Assembly: GCA_009760885.1 (NCBI GenBank)
Contig: CM019717.1
Span: 51,793,366 to 51,857,365 of the forward strand
Source of the DNA: Achatina immaculata
Lineage: Eukaryota > Mollusca > Gastropoda > Stylommatophora > Achatinidae
Reading direction: 5' to 3'
DNA length: 64,000 nt
A program made the translations under genes and the position numbers. Positions 12,701 through 27,700 of this stretch are shown piece after piece. The notes beneath the pieces are model-generated. The model did not search any database and was not told the DNA's origin. It saw only the letters and a list, made by a program, of their open reading frames with translations. The first letter of the stretch is position 1. Each line of letters opens with the position of its first letter.

Positions 12701-15700
12701 CTATCATACTTCATGAACATATCTTACCACCACTGACTTCCTAACATGCTCCATGAACATATGTTACCTCTACTAAATTCCTTTTATGCTTCATGAACAT
12801 ATCTTACCACCACTGACTTTCTATCATGCTCCATGAAGACAGCTTACCTCCACCAACTTGCTTGCATGCTCCATGAATACCTGGGCATATTCTTCCACCC
12901 CATTCTCATCTCCAGCTTTAGCAGCCTCAATAAGCACCAATAAAGGCACACTTGTCTCCAAGAAAGTGTCAGAAACATGATCCACCACTGCTTTGCGCAA
13001 CTGAAATTATTTGATATATTTAATCATAAGTAAATACATACAAAGGATCGGGACACTTCAAGAGTGAAAATGGTGTTATCTTTATATACTCTGGTGGAGA
13101 ACTAGGAGGAAAGAATGGAGTGGCTTTTTTACTTGGACAAATTAACATTAAAAGCATTACTAGGCTACAACCCAGTAAGTGATAGAATCCTCACTATCAG
13201 ACTTATAGTCACCCCTAGAAATGCAACAATTATCCAGATATATGCACCTACATCAGCAGCAGAAGAAGAGGAAGAAGAAGACTTTTATAACACACTGCAA
13301 ATGACGATAGACCAGATACAAAAAAAAGATACTCTGTTAATAATTGGCGATTTTAATGCAAAAATTGGTACAGAAAGAGCAGAAGATGAAGGATATGTTT
13401 TGGAAAAACTTAGCATAGGACATAGAAATGAGGCAGTTGACAATCTAATGGCGTTTTGCATGGAAAATGTGCTAATGATCGCTAACACACTTTTTAGATA
13501 ACATCCAAGAAAACTTTACACATGGACATCACCTGATGGGAATGAAGAATCAAACAGATTACATTTTAGTACAGAGAAGGTGGAGATCGAGTATAACTTC
13601 AGCAAAAACTCTACCAGGTGCCAACTGTGACATGGACCATGAGTTATTAAAAGTAGACATGAAGATAAAGATAAAAATGACAGTTAGAGGATCAAGATCA
13701 CTCCACTTTGATCTTACAAAAATACCAGAACAATACAGTATAGAAATGAAGAACCTTTTTGAGATACTGATGGCTGTAAAGGAAGAGATGGCATCTGATG
13801 AACTGGCTATGTAGGCCAGAGATATCTTACTAACACCAGCTAAAGATATGTTTCCAGTAAAGAAAACACAAAAGAATAAATGGATCACAACAGGCACATT
13901 AGAACTAATAAAACAATGTAGAGAAATAAAGATGAATTGGAAAATGACAAATAACAACAAGGAGGAATATAAATCTTTATCAAAAGAAATAAGAAGAAAC
14001 AAGAAAAGACAACCAAAAAAAAATACATACAGGATTGTTGTGAAAGAATAGAAGGACATCAGAAGTGTGGAAGAGATAGTGAAATGTTTAAAGAAATGAA
14101 GACATTGATGAGAAATGTTACACCTATGCTAAATGTAATTTGTGACAAGATGGGGAATACCTTGACAGAGACAGAGGAAATTCTAGAAAGATGGAAGGAA
14201 TATTGCAGAAGAATGTATGAAACAGCCAACTGTGAAAGTCTTCTTCTTCTTCTTCGTTCACTTCTACCACCAAAAACCGCACTGTGAACCTACTGAATTC
14301 ACGCATGTGGTCCTCGTTAGGTCCCCTGTGTGGTCCAAAATAGACCACACGAGATCCACGAGAGGACCACAAGGGGTTCAGAGTATCACAGTGCTTTAGC
14401 CTGTATTCTTGGTGGGTCTCGGAAGCGGGATTGCGTGACACCGTGGTTTTCATTGCATCAGTTTAGTCTAGGGTTGGACTTTCTCACCGGAAGACCTCGA
14501 CGTGTTTAGGATATCAGTGCATCCCCGCTGGGTGAGAGGCGGTAGCCCACCCAGGCCAGAGTTGGACTTTCTCACCAGAAAACCTCGACGTGTTTTGAGA
14601 TATCCGTGTATCACCGCCGGGTGAGAGGTGGTTGCCCATCCAGTCCAGGGTTGGACTTTCTCACCGGAAAACCTCAGCGTGATTAGGATACGCAAACATC
14701 CCTGCCGGGTGAGAGGTGGTTGCCTATCTAGACTTCCCTGGTCCAGTGTCTCCAACTTCAGCATTTTGCGGTCATGGCCGCTACCCTTCCTAGTTGTGAC
14801 CAGGATGGAGCTTTTGTCCAGGAGGACGAATCCTCACCACTAGTGACTTCTACCCCTGGGTTGAGCCGGTTTAGGCATTATCCCAGTATGGGCGTGTTTG
14901 GGACGGGACCGACCTCTAGGGCAGAGGTACTGTGACATGCATAGCCTTCAAGATTCACCCCTGGTATGAGCCGGTTTAGGCAAAATTCACCAGTATGGGT
15001 GTTTATCAGGCGTTACCGACCTCTAGAGCGGAGGTGGCATGACATGTCTAGCCATCAAGTTCCACCCCTGGTGTGTGCCGGTTTAGGCATATTTCACCAG
15101 TGTAGGTGTATTTCGGACGTGGGCGGCCTCTAGAGCAGAGGTGCCGTGGTATAGCTCTCGTAGCGATACTACTGGACATACCGGTTAAACTTCACTTTCC
15201 ACCACCTTTTCCCATCGGCTCCGCACAGCAACCTTTATTTCTTTTCCGCATTTACTTCCTTAACCGGGAGGAGCTTCACTCCACGCGCGGCACTTGAAGA
15301 GTCTCGCCAGCAGTGTCTTAACCTCTGGGACAAGCCAGTTCATGCATTTCACCCGATATGACTGCACTCAGGACGTGGCCGACCTCCAGACCAGAGGTGC
15401 CGTGATTTGACTGTTTGCTTCGCTTTATCCTTTCTACCACCTTTTCCGCAGTGATGCTGCGCGGCAACCTCATTTGCAAATTTCTTCATTGGCCGGGAGG
15501 AGCACCGCTCCACGCACGGCAGCTGAAGATCTCGCCAACAGCGGCAGATGAGCTACCAAACGTAAAGCTGGGGCGACCATCCCCAACCCAGCGCGTCACA
15601 GGTGGCAGATGGTGAAAGTCCTCCAGATATGGAGGATCCCTGTGAATAAGGAGTTGTCCAAATAAGCAGATGCTGACTAACTGGCGGTAGACTCAGAGAG

Positions 15701-18700
15701 CGAGGGGGGTAGTAGGTGGCTCTACTACTCCTATAAAGTGCCTCAGGTGCTCAGTGAAGGAAATACCAGGCGGGTCAGAGGCAGCTTAAAACCTCTTGCT
15801 CCCGCTGCCTTGCGGGTAGGACAGGGAGTCCAAAGGCTAGCGGAGAGTCCGCACACAAACCGACAGAAGGCAACGGGAAACCACTGTTGTAGTTCCCAAG
15901 AATACTTATGCTTGAACAGAATAATGGATTCATCATGAACGACGTTAATGGATGTTCCTCTGGAACAGCCTCGTCCGGTAGGGCAGCTCACGAGCCACAG
16001 GTGAGGCCAGATCGCCATCAAGCTACTGGTGGCAAAACTAACAAGTTCAAAATAGCAACATGGAATGTTAGAACTTTATTCCAGGCTGGAAAATTAGAAA
16101 ATGTAAAGAGGGAAATGGAAAGGATGAAGATCAACATATTAGGAATGAGTGAAGTTAGATGGACAGGTGCAGGGAAGATAAACATACAATAATATATTCA
16201 GGAGGTGAGAAACATGAACGAGTAGGAATTATATTTGATGAACAAACAGCAAGGACAATTGTAGGATATTTGAACATCTTGGACTGAGTCCTGCTAGCCC
16301 AACTGAAAGGACGACCAATTAAAATAAATATTATACAAGTGTACGCTCCAACATCTGAAAGTTCTGAAGATGATGTACAGCTATTTTATAATGACATAGA
16401 GACAGCACTAAAACACACAAAGTCACATGAAGTTACCATAGTCATGGGAGATTTTAATGCCAAAGTTGGTAAAGGAAAAACTTCAGACATCATTGGTGAC
16501 TATGGACTGGGGGAGAGGAATGACAGAGGTTATAAATTAATTGAATGGGCAAGAATACACAGCATGGTTGTAGGAAACACCTGGTTTAAACAACATCCTC
16601 GAAGACTGGCAACGTGGTGCAGCCCAGACAAAAAGACTTTTAACCAGACAGATTCCAAAACGATTCCGCAATGCATTACTGACAACAAAAACCATGTCAG
16701 GAGCTGATTGCAATAGTGACCATGATCCACTCTGTGGAAAAGTTAGAATAAAGCTAAAGAAAGCAGGCAGAAAAGTGAGAAACGACAAACTGAATACAGA
16801 ACTTCTTAAAAATGACCAAGAACTGCGAGAACAATACAAAGTTATTATAACAAATAGATACAATGCAATAGCAAAGATAAATAGTATAGATGAACAATGG
16901 GAAATGTTAAGAGATTCTATCCACCAAACTGTTAAGGAGATAATACCACCAAAAAAAGAAGCCTCTAAAAATAAATGGATGACAGACGACATCTTAGGAC
17001 TGATGGACAAGAGGAGAAGGAGGAGTAAAAATAACGAGGAAAAATATAGCAAGATAAATAAAGAAATAAGACGCAAATGCAGAGAAGCAAAAGAAGTGTG
17101 GTTAAATGAGCAGTGCAGACAGATAGAGGACTCTCATAATAAAGACACCAAAAACATGCACAAACGAATTAATGAACTCACAGGCAGGAAAACAAAATAT
17201 ACCAGAGGATGCCTGAAATCGAAAGAAGGTAAAATGTTAATGGGGAAAGAAGACATTGTGGACAGGTGGACAGAGTATATCAGTGAGCTACATGGAAGAG
17301 AAAGACCAGAATTAACACCAGATACTGAAAACTGTGATGGACCACCAATACTTGAAGATGAAATCATAGATGCCATCAAACACATGAAGAAAGGAAAAGC
17401 GACTGGGCCTGATAATATAACAACAGAAGAAATAGAGGCACTAGAGGAGACAGGAATAAAAATAATAACCAAGTTACTGAATGACATTTACAACAGTGGT
17501 TATATTCCTAGTGACCTGATTAAATCCACGTTTATAGCACTACCAAAGAAACCAGGTGCAAAGGAATGTGACGACCACCAGACCATCAGCCTCTCATGTC
17601 ACAAAAAGAAGCTACTTTTGAGAATAATTATGAGAAGAACAAGGAAAAAGATAAAAATGGAAATAGCATATGAACAGTTTGGATTTGTTGAAGGAAAGGG
17701 AACACACAATGCCATTTATGCTTTACGAACACTAACAGAAAGTGCTTTAGAAGTACAGAAAGATCTCTACTTATGCTTCATTGATTACACCAAGGCATTT
17801 GACAAGGTGAAACATAATGAAATTATTAAAATGCTTGAAGACATCAATATAGATGGCAAAAACCTGAGGATTGTAAGACATCTATACTGGCAACAAGAAG
17901 CAGCAGTTCGAGTTGAAAATAGAATTGGAAAATATCAACCTATAAAATAAGGATGTGTACTATCTCCAGACCTTTTTTCTCTGTATAGCGAGAATGTTCT
18001 AAGAACAATCATCACAGAACCAGGCATAAAAATTTGTGGATACAATATTAACAACCTTCGGTATGCTGATGACACAGTACTGATAGCTGAGAACCAACAA
18101 TACCTGCAAAATCTCTTGGATAAAGTCGTCAAAGAAAGTGAACAGAAAGGCCTTACTTTGAACATCAAAAAGACAGAGACTATGGTTATATCTAAGAAAC
18201 AGACTACACCAGCACGCAGTATTAAATTAAATGGAACCATTCTAAAGCAGGTGCAGAAATTCAAATACCTTGGAGCAGTAATAACTTCAGATGGGAAATG
18301 CAGAACAGAAATTAGGAACAGAATAGGCCAAGCAAAGACTGCATTTCAGAGAATGAGAAACATATTAGCTAACACATCTTTATCAATGAATGTTAGAAAA
18401 CGAGTCCTAAAATGCTATATTGAACCTATCTTGTTATATGGAAGTGAATCATGGACAATAGGCAAGTCTGCACAAAAATCATTGGAAGCAGCAGAAATGT
18501 GATTTATTAGATGAATGTTGCGAATCCCCTGGACAGCAAAAATAACTAATGAAGAGGTTCTAAGGACTGCAAACGCGCCACAAGCAGCCTCTGGCAGTCA
18601 AGTCCAGCTCCTGGCCGTCCCGTGGCAGAACTGTTTAAACTGATAGGAGAAGGGGCAAGGGCGAATATCTGGCGCCTGAAAACCAGTTACTTAGGGTAGA

Positions 18701-21700
18701 TGAGTGGCACGTTTGGTAGCTCATCTGCCGCTGATGGCGAGATCTTCAGCTGCCGTGCGTGGAGCGGTGCTCCTCCCGGCCAATGAAGAAATTTGCAAAT
18801 GAGGTTGCCGCGCAGCATCACTGCGGAAAAGGTGGTAGAAAGGATAAAGCGAAGCAAACAGTCAAATCACGGCACCTCTGGTCTGGAGGTCGGCCACGTC
18901 CTGAGTGCAGTCATATCGGGTGAAATGCATGAACCGGCTTGTCCCAGAGGTTAAGACACTACTGTCGAGACTCCTCAAATGCCGTGCGTGGAGTGAAGCT
19001 CCTCCCGGTTAAGGAAGTAAATGCGGAAAAGAAATAAAGGTTGCTGTGCGGTGCCGATGGGAAAAAGTGGTGGAAAATGAAGTTTAACCGGTATGTCCAG
19101 TAGTATCGCTACGAGAGCTATACCACGGCACCTCTGCTCTAGAGGCCGCCCACGTCCGAAATACACCTACACTGGTGAAATATGCCTAAACCGGCACACA
19201 CCAGGGGTGGAACTTGATGGCTAGACATGTCATGCCACCTCCGCTCTAGAGGTCGGTAACGCCTGATAAACACCCATACTGGTGAATTTTGCCTAAACCG
19301 GCTCATACCAGGGGTGAATCTTGAAGGCTATGCATGTCACAGTACCTCTGCCCTAGAGGTCGGTCCCGTCCCAAACACGCCCATACTGGGATAATGCCTA
19401 AACCGGCTCAACCCAGGGGTAGAAGTCACTAGTGGCGAGGATTCGTCCTCCTGGACAAAAGCTCCATCCTGGTCACAACTAGGAAGGGTAGCGGCCACGA
19501 CCGCAAAATGCTGAAGTCGGAGACACTGGACCAGGGAAGTCTAGATAGGCAACCACCTCTCGCCCGGCGGGGATGTGTGCGTATCCTAATCACGCTGAGG
19601 TTTTCCAGTGAGAAAGTCCAACCCTGGACTGGATGGGCAACCACCTCTCACCCAGCGGTGATACACGGGTATCTCAAAACACGTCGAGGTTTTCCGGTGA
19701 GAAAGTCCAACTCTGGCCTGGGTGGGCTACCGCCTCTCACCCAGCGGGGATGCACTGATATCCTAAACACGTCGAGGTCTTCCGGTGAGAAAGTCCAACC
19801 CTAGACTAAACTGGTGCAATGAAAACCACGGTGTCACGCAATCCCGCTTCCGAGACCCACCAAGAATACAGGCTAAAGCACTGTGATACTCTGAACCCCT
19901 TGTGGTCCTCTCGTGGATCTCGTGTGGTCTATTTTGGACCACACAGGGGACCACGGGACCTAACGAGGACCACAGGCGTGAATTCAGTAGGTTCACAGTG
20001 TGGTTTTTGGTGGTAGAAGTGAACGAAGAAGAAGAAGAAGAACTAATGAAGAATGTTTGAGAAGAGCTGGAGAGACAAAAAACCTTGTCAAAAAGATAAG
20101 AGAGAGACAATGTACTTTCATAGGACATGCAATGAGAAGAGGGGGCATTGAAAATATTATAACAACAGGAAAAATAAAAGGAAGAAGATCAAGAGGAAGA
20201 CCAAGAGAAATGATACTGGACAGTCTGACGGGATGGTGTGAGAGGAGATCACCATCTGATCTGATGGCCTGCATGAAGGATCGGGTACTCTGGAGAAGCA
20301 TAATAGCCAACGCCAGTTGGCAAGGCACATGATGATGATGATGATCACTCTTCAAAAAATAAAAAACCAAAGAAGCTGTGGAGAGGAACAGACAGAATTT
20401 AAAAAATAAGATTTTAAAGTGCATGCATCTTTCCCATTGCAACATATGCCTGTGAAACCTGTTATCACTTAACAAAACAGCTGAGAAACACATAAATGCC
20501 CTTGAATGTAAATGCTACAGAAGAGTCCTTCAAATACCATGGACACAAAAAAGAACAAATATACCCATACTATAAGAACTTAATACTGAAGAAGGTTGGC
20601 TAGTAAAAAAAAAAAGATAAACAGAGAAAACTTAAATATTTTGGACACATTAAACGTCATGATATTTTAGAGAAGACCATCTTGGAAGGGTACATAATGG
20701 GAAAAAGAAAGAGAGGAAGACCAAGGTGAAGATGGCTGCAAGACATCATTGATGATCTGCGAATGGATGCATCAGCAGCAGGTCACCTTGCTTACAACCG
20801 AGGGGCCTACAGAAGAGCTGTTAGGAAGGCAAAGTAGTGCAAAGGGATACATAAAGGGTGAAAAAAAAACACTTCTAAAAAAAAAATAAGTAAACTAAAC
20901 CCAAACTGGAAATCATTTTAAAATAAAGAAATTCAACAAACTAATGGAGGCATAAAAACACTTCAAACGATGAGTGTCTACTATATCTGCTTTAGCACAT
21001 AATATTTGCTCAGACAGCTATTTAAGATAGGGCAGATGAACTAATGTCCAATGGACACCACAGGGGAAAGAAGTAAGGGTAGACCAAAATATACATGGAG
21101 AAGAACAACAGAGAGGATGTTAAGCAATAGAGGGCTCACCTGGGCAAATGCAGAAAAAAAGGCGAAGGACAGGCATTTGTGGAAAACCCTTGCGGAACCC
21201 CCATGTGGCGTGGGCACTTAAGGTTCAGAGAAAGAGAGAGAGAGAAATAAACTAACCACAAATCCTTTGTGGTGAAATCAGGGAACTTATACAAACAAAC
21301 AAAAAATATTAGGCAACACAGTTTTTATCAAAACCTGGTATACATAAAGAAGAAACAAAAACTTCTTAGCATTGTCTTGGCTATTTCTCCCTTTGCTTCT
21401 TTCTCATTCTTCAGTATGAAAAATTCTAACAATTATATAATAATGTTCAAGTTAGCCAAAGACATCAGCACTGGAAAAGATACAGGATTGGTGGATCAAC
21501 AGGAAAAAACACAAATATGTTTGTTATACATTTCACATCCTTTGATTCCTAAAGAACAAAAAAAGCAATCCACACTTACAAATGTTACTTACTTAAAGGG
21601 ATATAAGCCAGAATACCAAACATGTATCTATATAAAACATATGACACTGACCTGCCTCCTCAAGTCCTTCGTTTTCTTTGTCATATTGTCAATAGCTTGA

Positions 21701-24700
21701 TCCAGTTCTTCACTTGGTTCCTTTCTCCCAGCCTAATGCATAATAATAACTACATCTTTAGTTCCAGGATTCAAACCTGGCAATTCTAAAGTATATAAAA
21801 GCAGATTTTTAAAAAAAAATCATATTGGACAAACTAGTAACGATCAATAAACTGGGTATTACAAAAACTGTTCAATACAACTTCACTATGCCATTTATGT
21901 TTTGATGTGAGTTACTAAATAAACAGACATTAAAAAACACATGCTTCTGTGATGTGTCAGATATTTATAGTTTTATATTTCATCAACATAGGCATCTTGC
22001 AGAAGAGTATTCATCGTCATCATCATCATCAGTACTCTGTACTCCCAATGGAGCAGTATCAACAAAGGTTCTCCAGCTAGTCCTATTCTGAGCAAGTCGG
22101 GATACCTCACACAGTGTCTTCTCCGATTTCTTTAGTTCATCTTGTATTGTGCATCTCCATGTTCCCAATGGCCTGCCCTTCTTTCTTTTCTTTTGAGCTG
22201 TCCAAGTTGAGGCAGTATAGGGGTTTTTCTTTCCATTTGTAGTATGTGGCCCAGCCGTTTCCATCTTCATCTTTTGACATCTTTAGTGATGTTCTCAACG
22301 CCTGTTCATTTGGTTATTTCCTCACTTGTCATATGTTCTTCTCAGTGTAAAATTTTTCTAAGGCACCTTCCTTCAAATCCTCTAAGTTTACCTTCAATTC
22401 TGTGATTGGTCCTCCATGTTTCATCTGTATTTAATAAAATGGAGCGGACATTGGATTTATGGATTCTGAGCTTGAGGCTCGTGTGAAGAATGGGAGATTT
22501 CCATGTTTGCTAATTTGTTAAAGGCCTGAGATGCCTGTCCAATACTTGTGGATATTTCCTTCTCAATATTGCTGTCTGCTGAAATGAGGCTTCCAAGATA
22601 CTTAGAGTGTTGTACTTCTTCAATTTCTTGTCCCAACTGAGATTCTTTCCTTATTTTTTTCCATTGATTCTCATGATCATGGTCTTGTCTGGATGTATAT
22701 TCAGACTTAATGGTCTGGCTGTTTTGTAAATCCTAGTTGTCTTCTCCTGTACATCTCTTTGGGTATGAGAGAGTAGACCAATATTGTCTGTGAAGTCACA
22801 ACCCTCTAGATGATTTGTAGGCCCCCATGTTAATCCTCTAATCTTTGGTGGCAGTCTTCATAATCCAGTCCACAACAATCAGGAAAATAAGTGGAGAGAA
22901 CATGCATACTTGTCTTACTCCCGTTCTGATCTGGAACCATGTAGTTTTTGTCTGCCATGTTTCACACAGCTCTGGTTGTTCGTATATATATCTTTCATAA
23001 TATTTATGATTTTTTCAAGGAGTCCATAGGCCAGCAATATCTTCCACAAGGAGGGATGATGGATACTGTCAAAGGCCTTCTCAAAGTCCACAAAGTTTAT
23101 GTACAGTGGGGAGTTCCATTCTAGTGACTGTTCAGTAATTGTTCTCATAAGGAATATCTGATATGCACATGATCCCCCCTTCCTGAACCCTGCCTGTTCC
23201 TCTCTAAGTATTTTGTCCACGCTGCCCTTGATTCTTTGTAAAAGTACCATACAGAAAATTCTGCTTGCCACCAATTGGATGGAGATTGATTCCTCTCCAG
23301 TTCTCACATTCTGTGAGATTGCCTTTCTTGGGGATTTTAACAATGATACCTCTTTTCCATGATTCCGATAGCTTCTCTTCTTCCCAAACTTTGTTGAAAA
23401 GGTCTTCCAGGATCTTAACACTAAGGCAGTATCTGTCTTTTGGCATATCTGCTGTAATTCTGTCTTCACCCGAGTCCTGTTACTTTTGCTTTGTTGGATC
23501 TCAATTTCCTGACAAGTAATTCTACCTTTCTTGATTTCGAGTTGTGGGCCTAGTTTATCAGCTTCTACTTCTGGGTCTGGTCTATTGAGTATTTCTCGGA
23601 AGTGTTCTTCTCACCTGTTAAGTTGTTCTTGCTCTGGACAATGGTGGTTCCATTGATCAGAGTCTTGGTAATTTGGTATACTGTTCTAGGGTCTCCTTTG
23701 TTTACTGATTCTTGGGCTTCTTCCTCTAGTGTGTCTATATATTGTCTCATCTCACCTTCTTCTTAATCTGAATGCTCTTTTGTGAATATTCTCTTCTTAG
23801 GTTCTCTTTGTCTTCTTTCCTGGCTGTTAGAATTTTGTGTTTAATGGCTTTCCTCTCTTCTATTATCTTCCACGACTCCTCTGAAATTCAGTTTTTCCAT
23901 TGTCTTTTGTATTTTCCACAGATACTCCGGCTGACCTCATTAAACATTTCTTGAATTGTTAGGTAATGCCCATCTAGTGTTTCATTTGTTGCATCAGCTA
24001 ATGCTTGGTATCTATTTGTGAGTTCTAGGGTGAACTGTGTTCTGACTGTTGGATCCCTTGGGAGTTGAAGACTGGTTTTTCTGTAGCTCTCCCTTACTTT
24101 CCTCAATTTCAGTCTTATCTTACCCACCACTTCCGACATCAGCTCCTCTCATTGCCTTCACATCACAAAGTGACCCCCTCCAGTTTCTTCTTATTGTTAT
24201 ATGATTGATTTGGCTGCTGGTTTGGTGAATTCCAAGTAGTCTTGTGAATTCTCTTGTGTTGAAAGATGGTACCTTCTATAATTCATTTTCTCTGCATAGG
24301 TCTGCCGTTCATTCTCCATTATTATTCCTTGATCCTCACATATTGAATATCCAAACAACACCACTGACAAGATTTCCATACCCACTGGTAAACACTGCAA
24401 CAACTGTGATGCAGAAGTTAGGGCAATTATTGCTGCAGTTGAAAAACTATCAGACTCCAGAATTGATTCATGTCCTGTAGTAATTCTCACAGATGCAAGA
24501 TCAGTACTGGAAGCTCTTCAGTGCAACAAACTACCAGACCTTAAAGATGCCTTGTCAAAAATTGGCTTACAACATGGAGTCACTTTGCAATGGATTCCCT
24601 CCCACTGTGGGATACCAGGCAATGAGAAAGCTGACCATCTGGCCAAAGAGGGCACTGAAATGGAGCAACCAGACATACCAATCACCTATAATCAGAAGAA

Positions 24701-27700
24701 AAGCATGATAAAAACCTACAGGAAGCCACAAACACCACCACATGATGACTATCACATGCTAAACAGAAAGGAACAAGTCACCATCTTCCGTCTCCGAACA
24801 GGGCACAGCCGACTCTGAAGTCATATGTATACAAAGTTTAAGGTTGGTACTACTAATCTATGTACATGTGCCCAGGTGCCCCAAACTGTGGAACATATCC
24901 TCCAGAACTGCATCAACTACGAGACACTGAGAAATAATTACTGGCCCAGTGAAACCACTAAAGAAGATAAGCTCTACAGTTCCATACATGAGTTACAAAA
25001 AACAGTGAAATTTATCCAAGAGACAGGACTGCAGATATAGACAGACAATGCGAACGAAGAAGAAGAAGAAGAAGATTCCTTGATCCTATGCCAAGCTTCC
25101 CCATGCATTGTTCATATCCTTGGTTTCATAACCTACCTTTACTTTGAAATCTCCCATTACCAGGAGAATATTGTGTGTTGGTGTCCTATCTATCTGATCA
25201 TGGAGACACTTTTAAAATTCCTTTTTTTGTTCCTCTTTGGCTGTTCATTGGGTGCATAGCATTGCAAGATGATGCTCTTAGTGAATTTTTTAACAGAATC
25301 TGGCTTGTATTATTTGTGAATTGACAGTAGGCTCCTTCCAGCCATTTTGTTCATCATTATAGCCACACCTTCATAATGTTGATCATATGTTCTGCCTGAG
25401 TAGCAGATGATTTCTCCTGTTTTTGTTGTAATCTTCCTGGATCCAGTCCATCTGACCCCACTTAATCCTAGTAAGTTTAATTTGTACTGCATCTCTTAAA
25501 CTACTTGTGCTGTTTTTCCAGTTTCAAACATGGTGCGGACATTCCAGGTTCCTATCATTTGTTGTTGCTTGGGGGTGGTCAAGGGCTGAGTTGAACCAGA
25601 GACTTGCTCGCGGCATTCATCCTTGCTCATCATTGGTGGTGTCACTACTGAAGTCACTCACTTGACACAGACTCTTTTGTTGATGTTTCTGTAGCAATCC
25701 AATGTTTGTTTATCGGATAGGGTTGCTGAACCCTCCTTAGTCGCCTTTTACAATCATGCTTGGTAGGGTACAGTGGTCCTATTCTTTGCTTCCCAGGCAT
25801 GATTCCAGGTCCCAGGTACCATGCGGGGGAGAAGAGTAGTATCATATATATTAACACACACATATTAACACATCTTCCATAATACTTTACTAAAAATCCA
25901 ACTCTTTTCTCTGAAAATAGTCTGTAACTGTGATAAGAGTTACATAGACACAAACCAAGAGTTTATTTATGAGTCACTATAGTTTCAACATTAACAAAAA
26001 GCAGCTATACTGAAACAAACTGAATGACCAAGAAAAAAATTTTTCTTTTTTTTCATTTTTTGTACATTTTATAGTTACCGAAAAATGGTGAAATGGCTCA
26101 CATTATTCATGTACTCTGTCAGCAGATCTTGTAAAGCTTGCCTAACAGCATTGCATTCCTGCACAATGCGCTCTCGTCGATCATCTCGTGTACAAGAAGA
26201 GTCAGCCATGAGTGCTGCTCCACTAATGATGCTCTCCACTCTCTCCTCCAGAGATGGACGACTACGGACTTCATTGTAGGTTAAAGGATCCATGATTATT
26301 TTACGCTAAATGGCACAAAAGAAGATGAAAAAGTGAAATTTCATATACACTGCAAGATGAAAGTTAAAAAATAATACAAGCTTGCAGTAAGTAAGATCTA
26401 AAGAAAATCACTGACATTTTCAGTACAACCACAGCAAGATGGATACATACACACTATAAGATATTTAAAATGAAGGGGCAGGCAGACAATCAAGACACAG
26501 AAGTGAACACTAACTTAAGATTGGTGAGCACTGACTGATTACTTAAATATATCATTTGTACACCAAACAAGAAAATTTCTTTGAAAAAATGGTCATTATT
26601 ACATCAAGTTCATTCAGTGCTTCTGCTAGCTCTCCTGGTCCTTCATAAGGATGTGCATCAGACTGACCAGTTGCTTGAGCAGCATCAGAAATGGCATTGA
26701 CCGCATCACACAACTGCTTATAAGCATAGTCTCGATTTGATCGGGCAGCTGCCAATTCAGGATGCCTCACATAAACCTGACATCAAGACAAATATAAACA
26801 ACTCTTAAATTTTCAAAAGTAGAATTTATTTATCCTTATAAATGTAACTACAGTTCTAGAAATGAAGACACACTTGTATATAAAACTAAATTTATTGGTG
26901 CCGAAATACATGCAATATTTAAACAGATGTAAATAAATTTTACAACATGAAAAAGAGAAAAAAAAATATTTATTTGCATACGTTCATTGTTTAATTAAGT
27001 ATGACTTAAAAGACAAGGCAAAATCAAGCGAAGACTTAATTAATAAGTGTTTGTCCATTGATGATTTAAAAAGGAAATGATGGTACTGTGGTGGTTTCCC
27101 TTTGCCTTCCAGTTGAGTTTTCTCAACTAGTTTAAAGAGATTAACCTGCAAGGCAGCAGGGTACCTGTTTTGGCCTGCTGCTGTTTATTCAGATATTCAC
27201 AGCTGACCTCTATATCCAGAGGCTGTTCCACCACCAGGTGAACACATCTGGTAGGACAGGCCCCTTCCCAAAGGATGAATGGTTTTTGTGAAAGACACAA
27301 CAAATACCCAGACAGGCAGAAAACCAAAAGAAGCAGTCCTCAAAAAAAAAAAGTTTCAAAACAATGAAAACCAGTCAAAATGATAAGAAAATGGTGGTCA
27401 AAATTTCTTGGACATGAAATTTTCACAGAAAATAGAGAGCCTAGTTATGACTGGAAAATTCAGGAGAAAAAAGGAGGAAGGCCAAAAGAAAGAATATCTC
27501 AGAGGACTGACCGACTGGCATGAAAAAAGATAAGCATTTGAATTGATTGGAAATACCAAGGATGGTGAAGCATGGTTGCCAATGCTATCCAGTAAGGCAC
27601 ACAATAACTGTCCACTGATGGTGCAGCACTAAAAGGCAACCATAACATCACTTATAAACATAATGTAAACATATATCATGTATTACATGTGGATTTAAAT

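Larger units (their letters stand above)
15621..20337 (+). mobile_element. RTE LINE B (BovB-like), near full length but inactivated and interrupted
   Basis: A GC-richer 5' leader is followed by the endonuclease (KIATWNVRTLFQAGKLENVK, MSEVRWTG, YAPTSESSEDD, VTIVMGDFNAKVG) and reverse transcriptase: GKATGPDNI, FIALPKKPG, CFIDYTKAFDKVKHNEI (palm Asp), GCVLSPDLF, RYADDTVLIAE, KYLGAVITSDG, LLYGSESWT. At least two frameshifts in the endonuclease, a TAA at 17948 just before GCVLSP, and TGA codons at 18500 and just after break the frame. A composite repeat splits it at 18,556-20,040; the C-terminus resumes at 20,041 and ends in (GATG)n near 20,337. Subtracting the insertion leaves about 3.2 kb, the usual RTE length. 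Whether the 5' edge is exactly 15,621 is uncertain. Confidence 0.88.

Noticed and set aside
13559..17487. Plus- or minus-strand frames rich in Leu, Ile and Ser opposite the RTE ORFs
   Set aside because: Antisense shadows of Lys/Glu/Asp-rich retrotransposon coding sequence.
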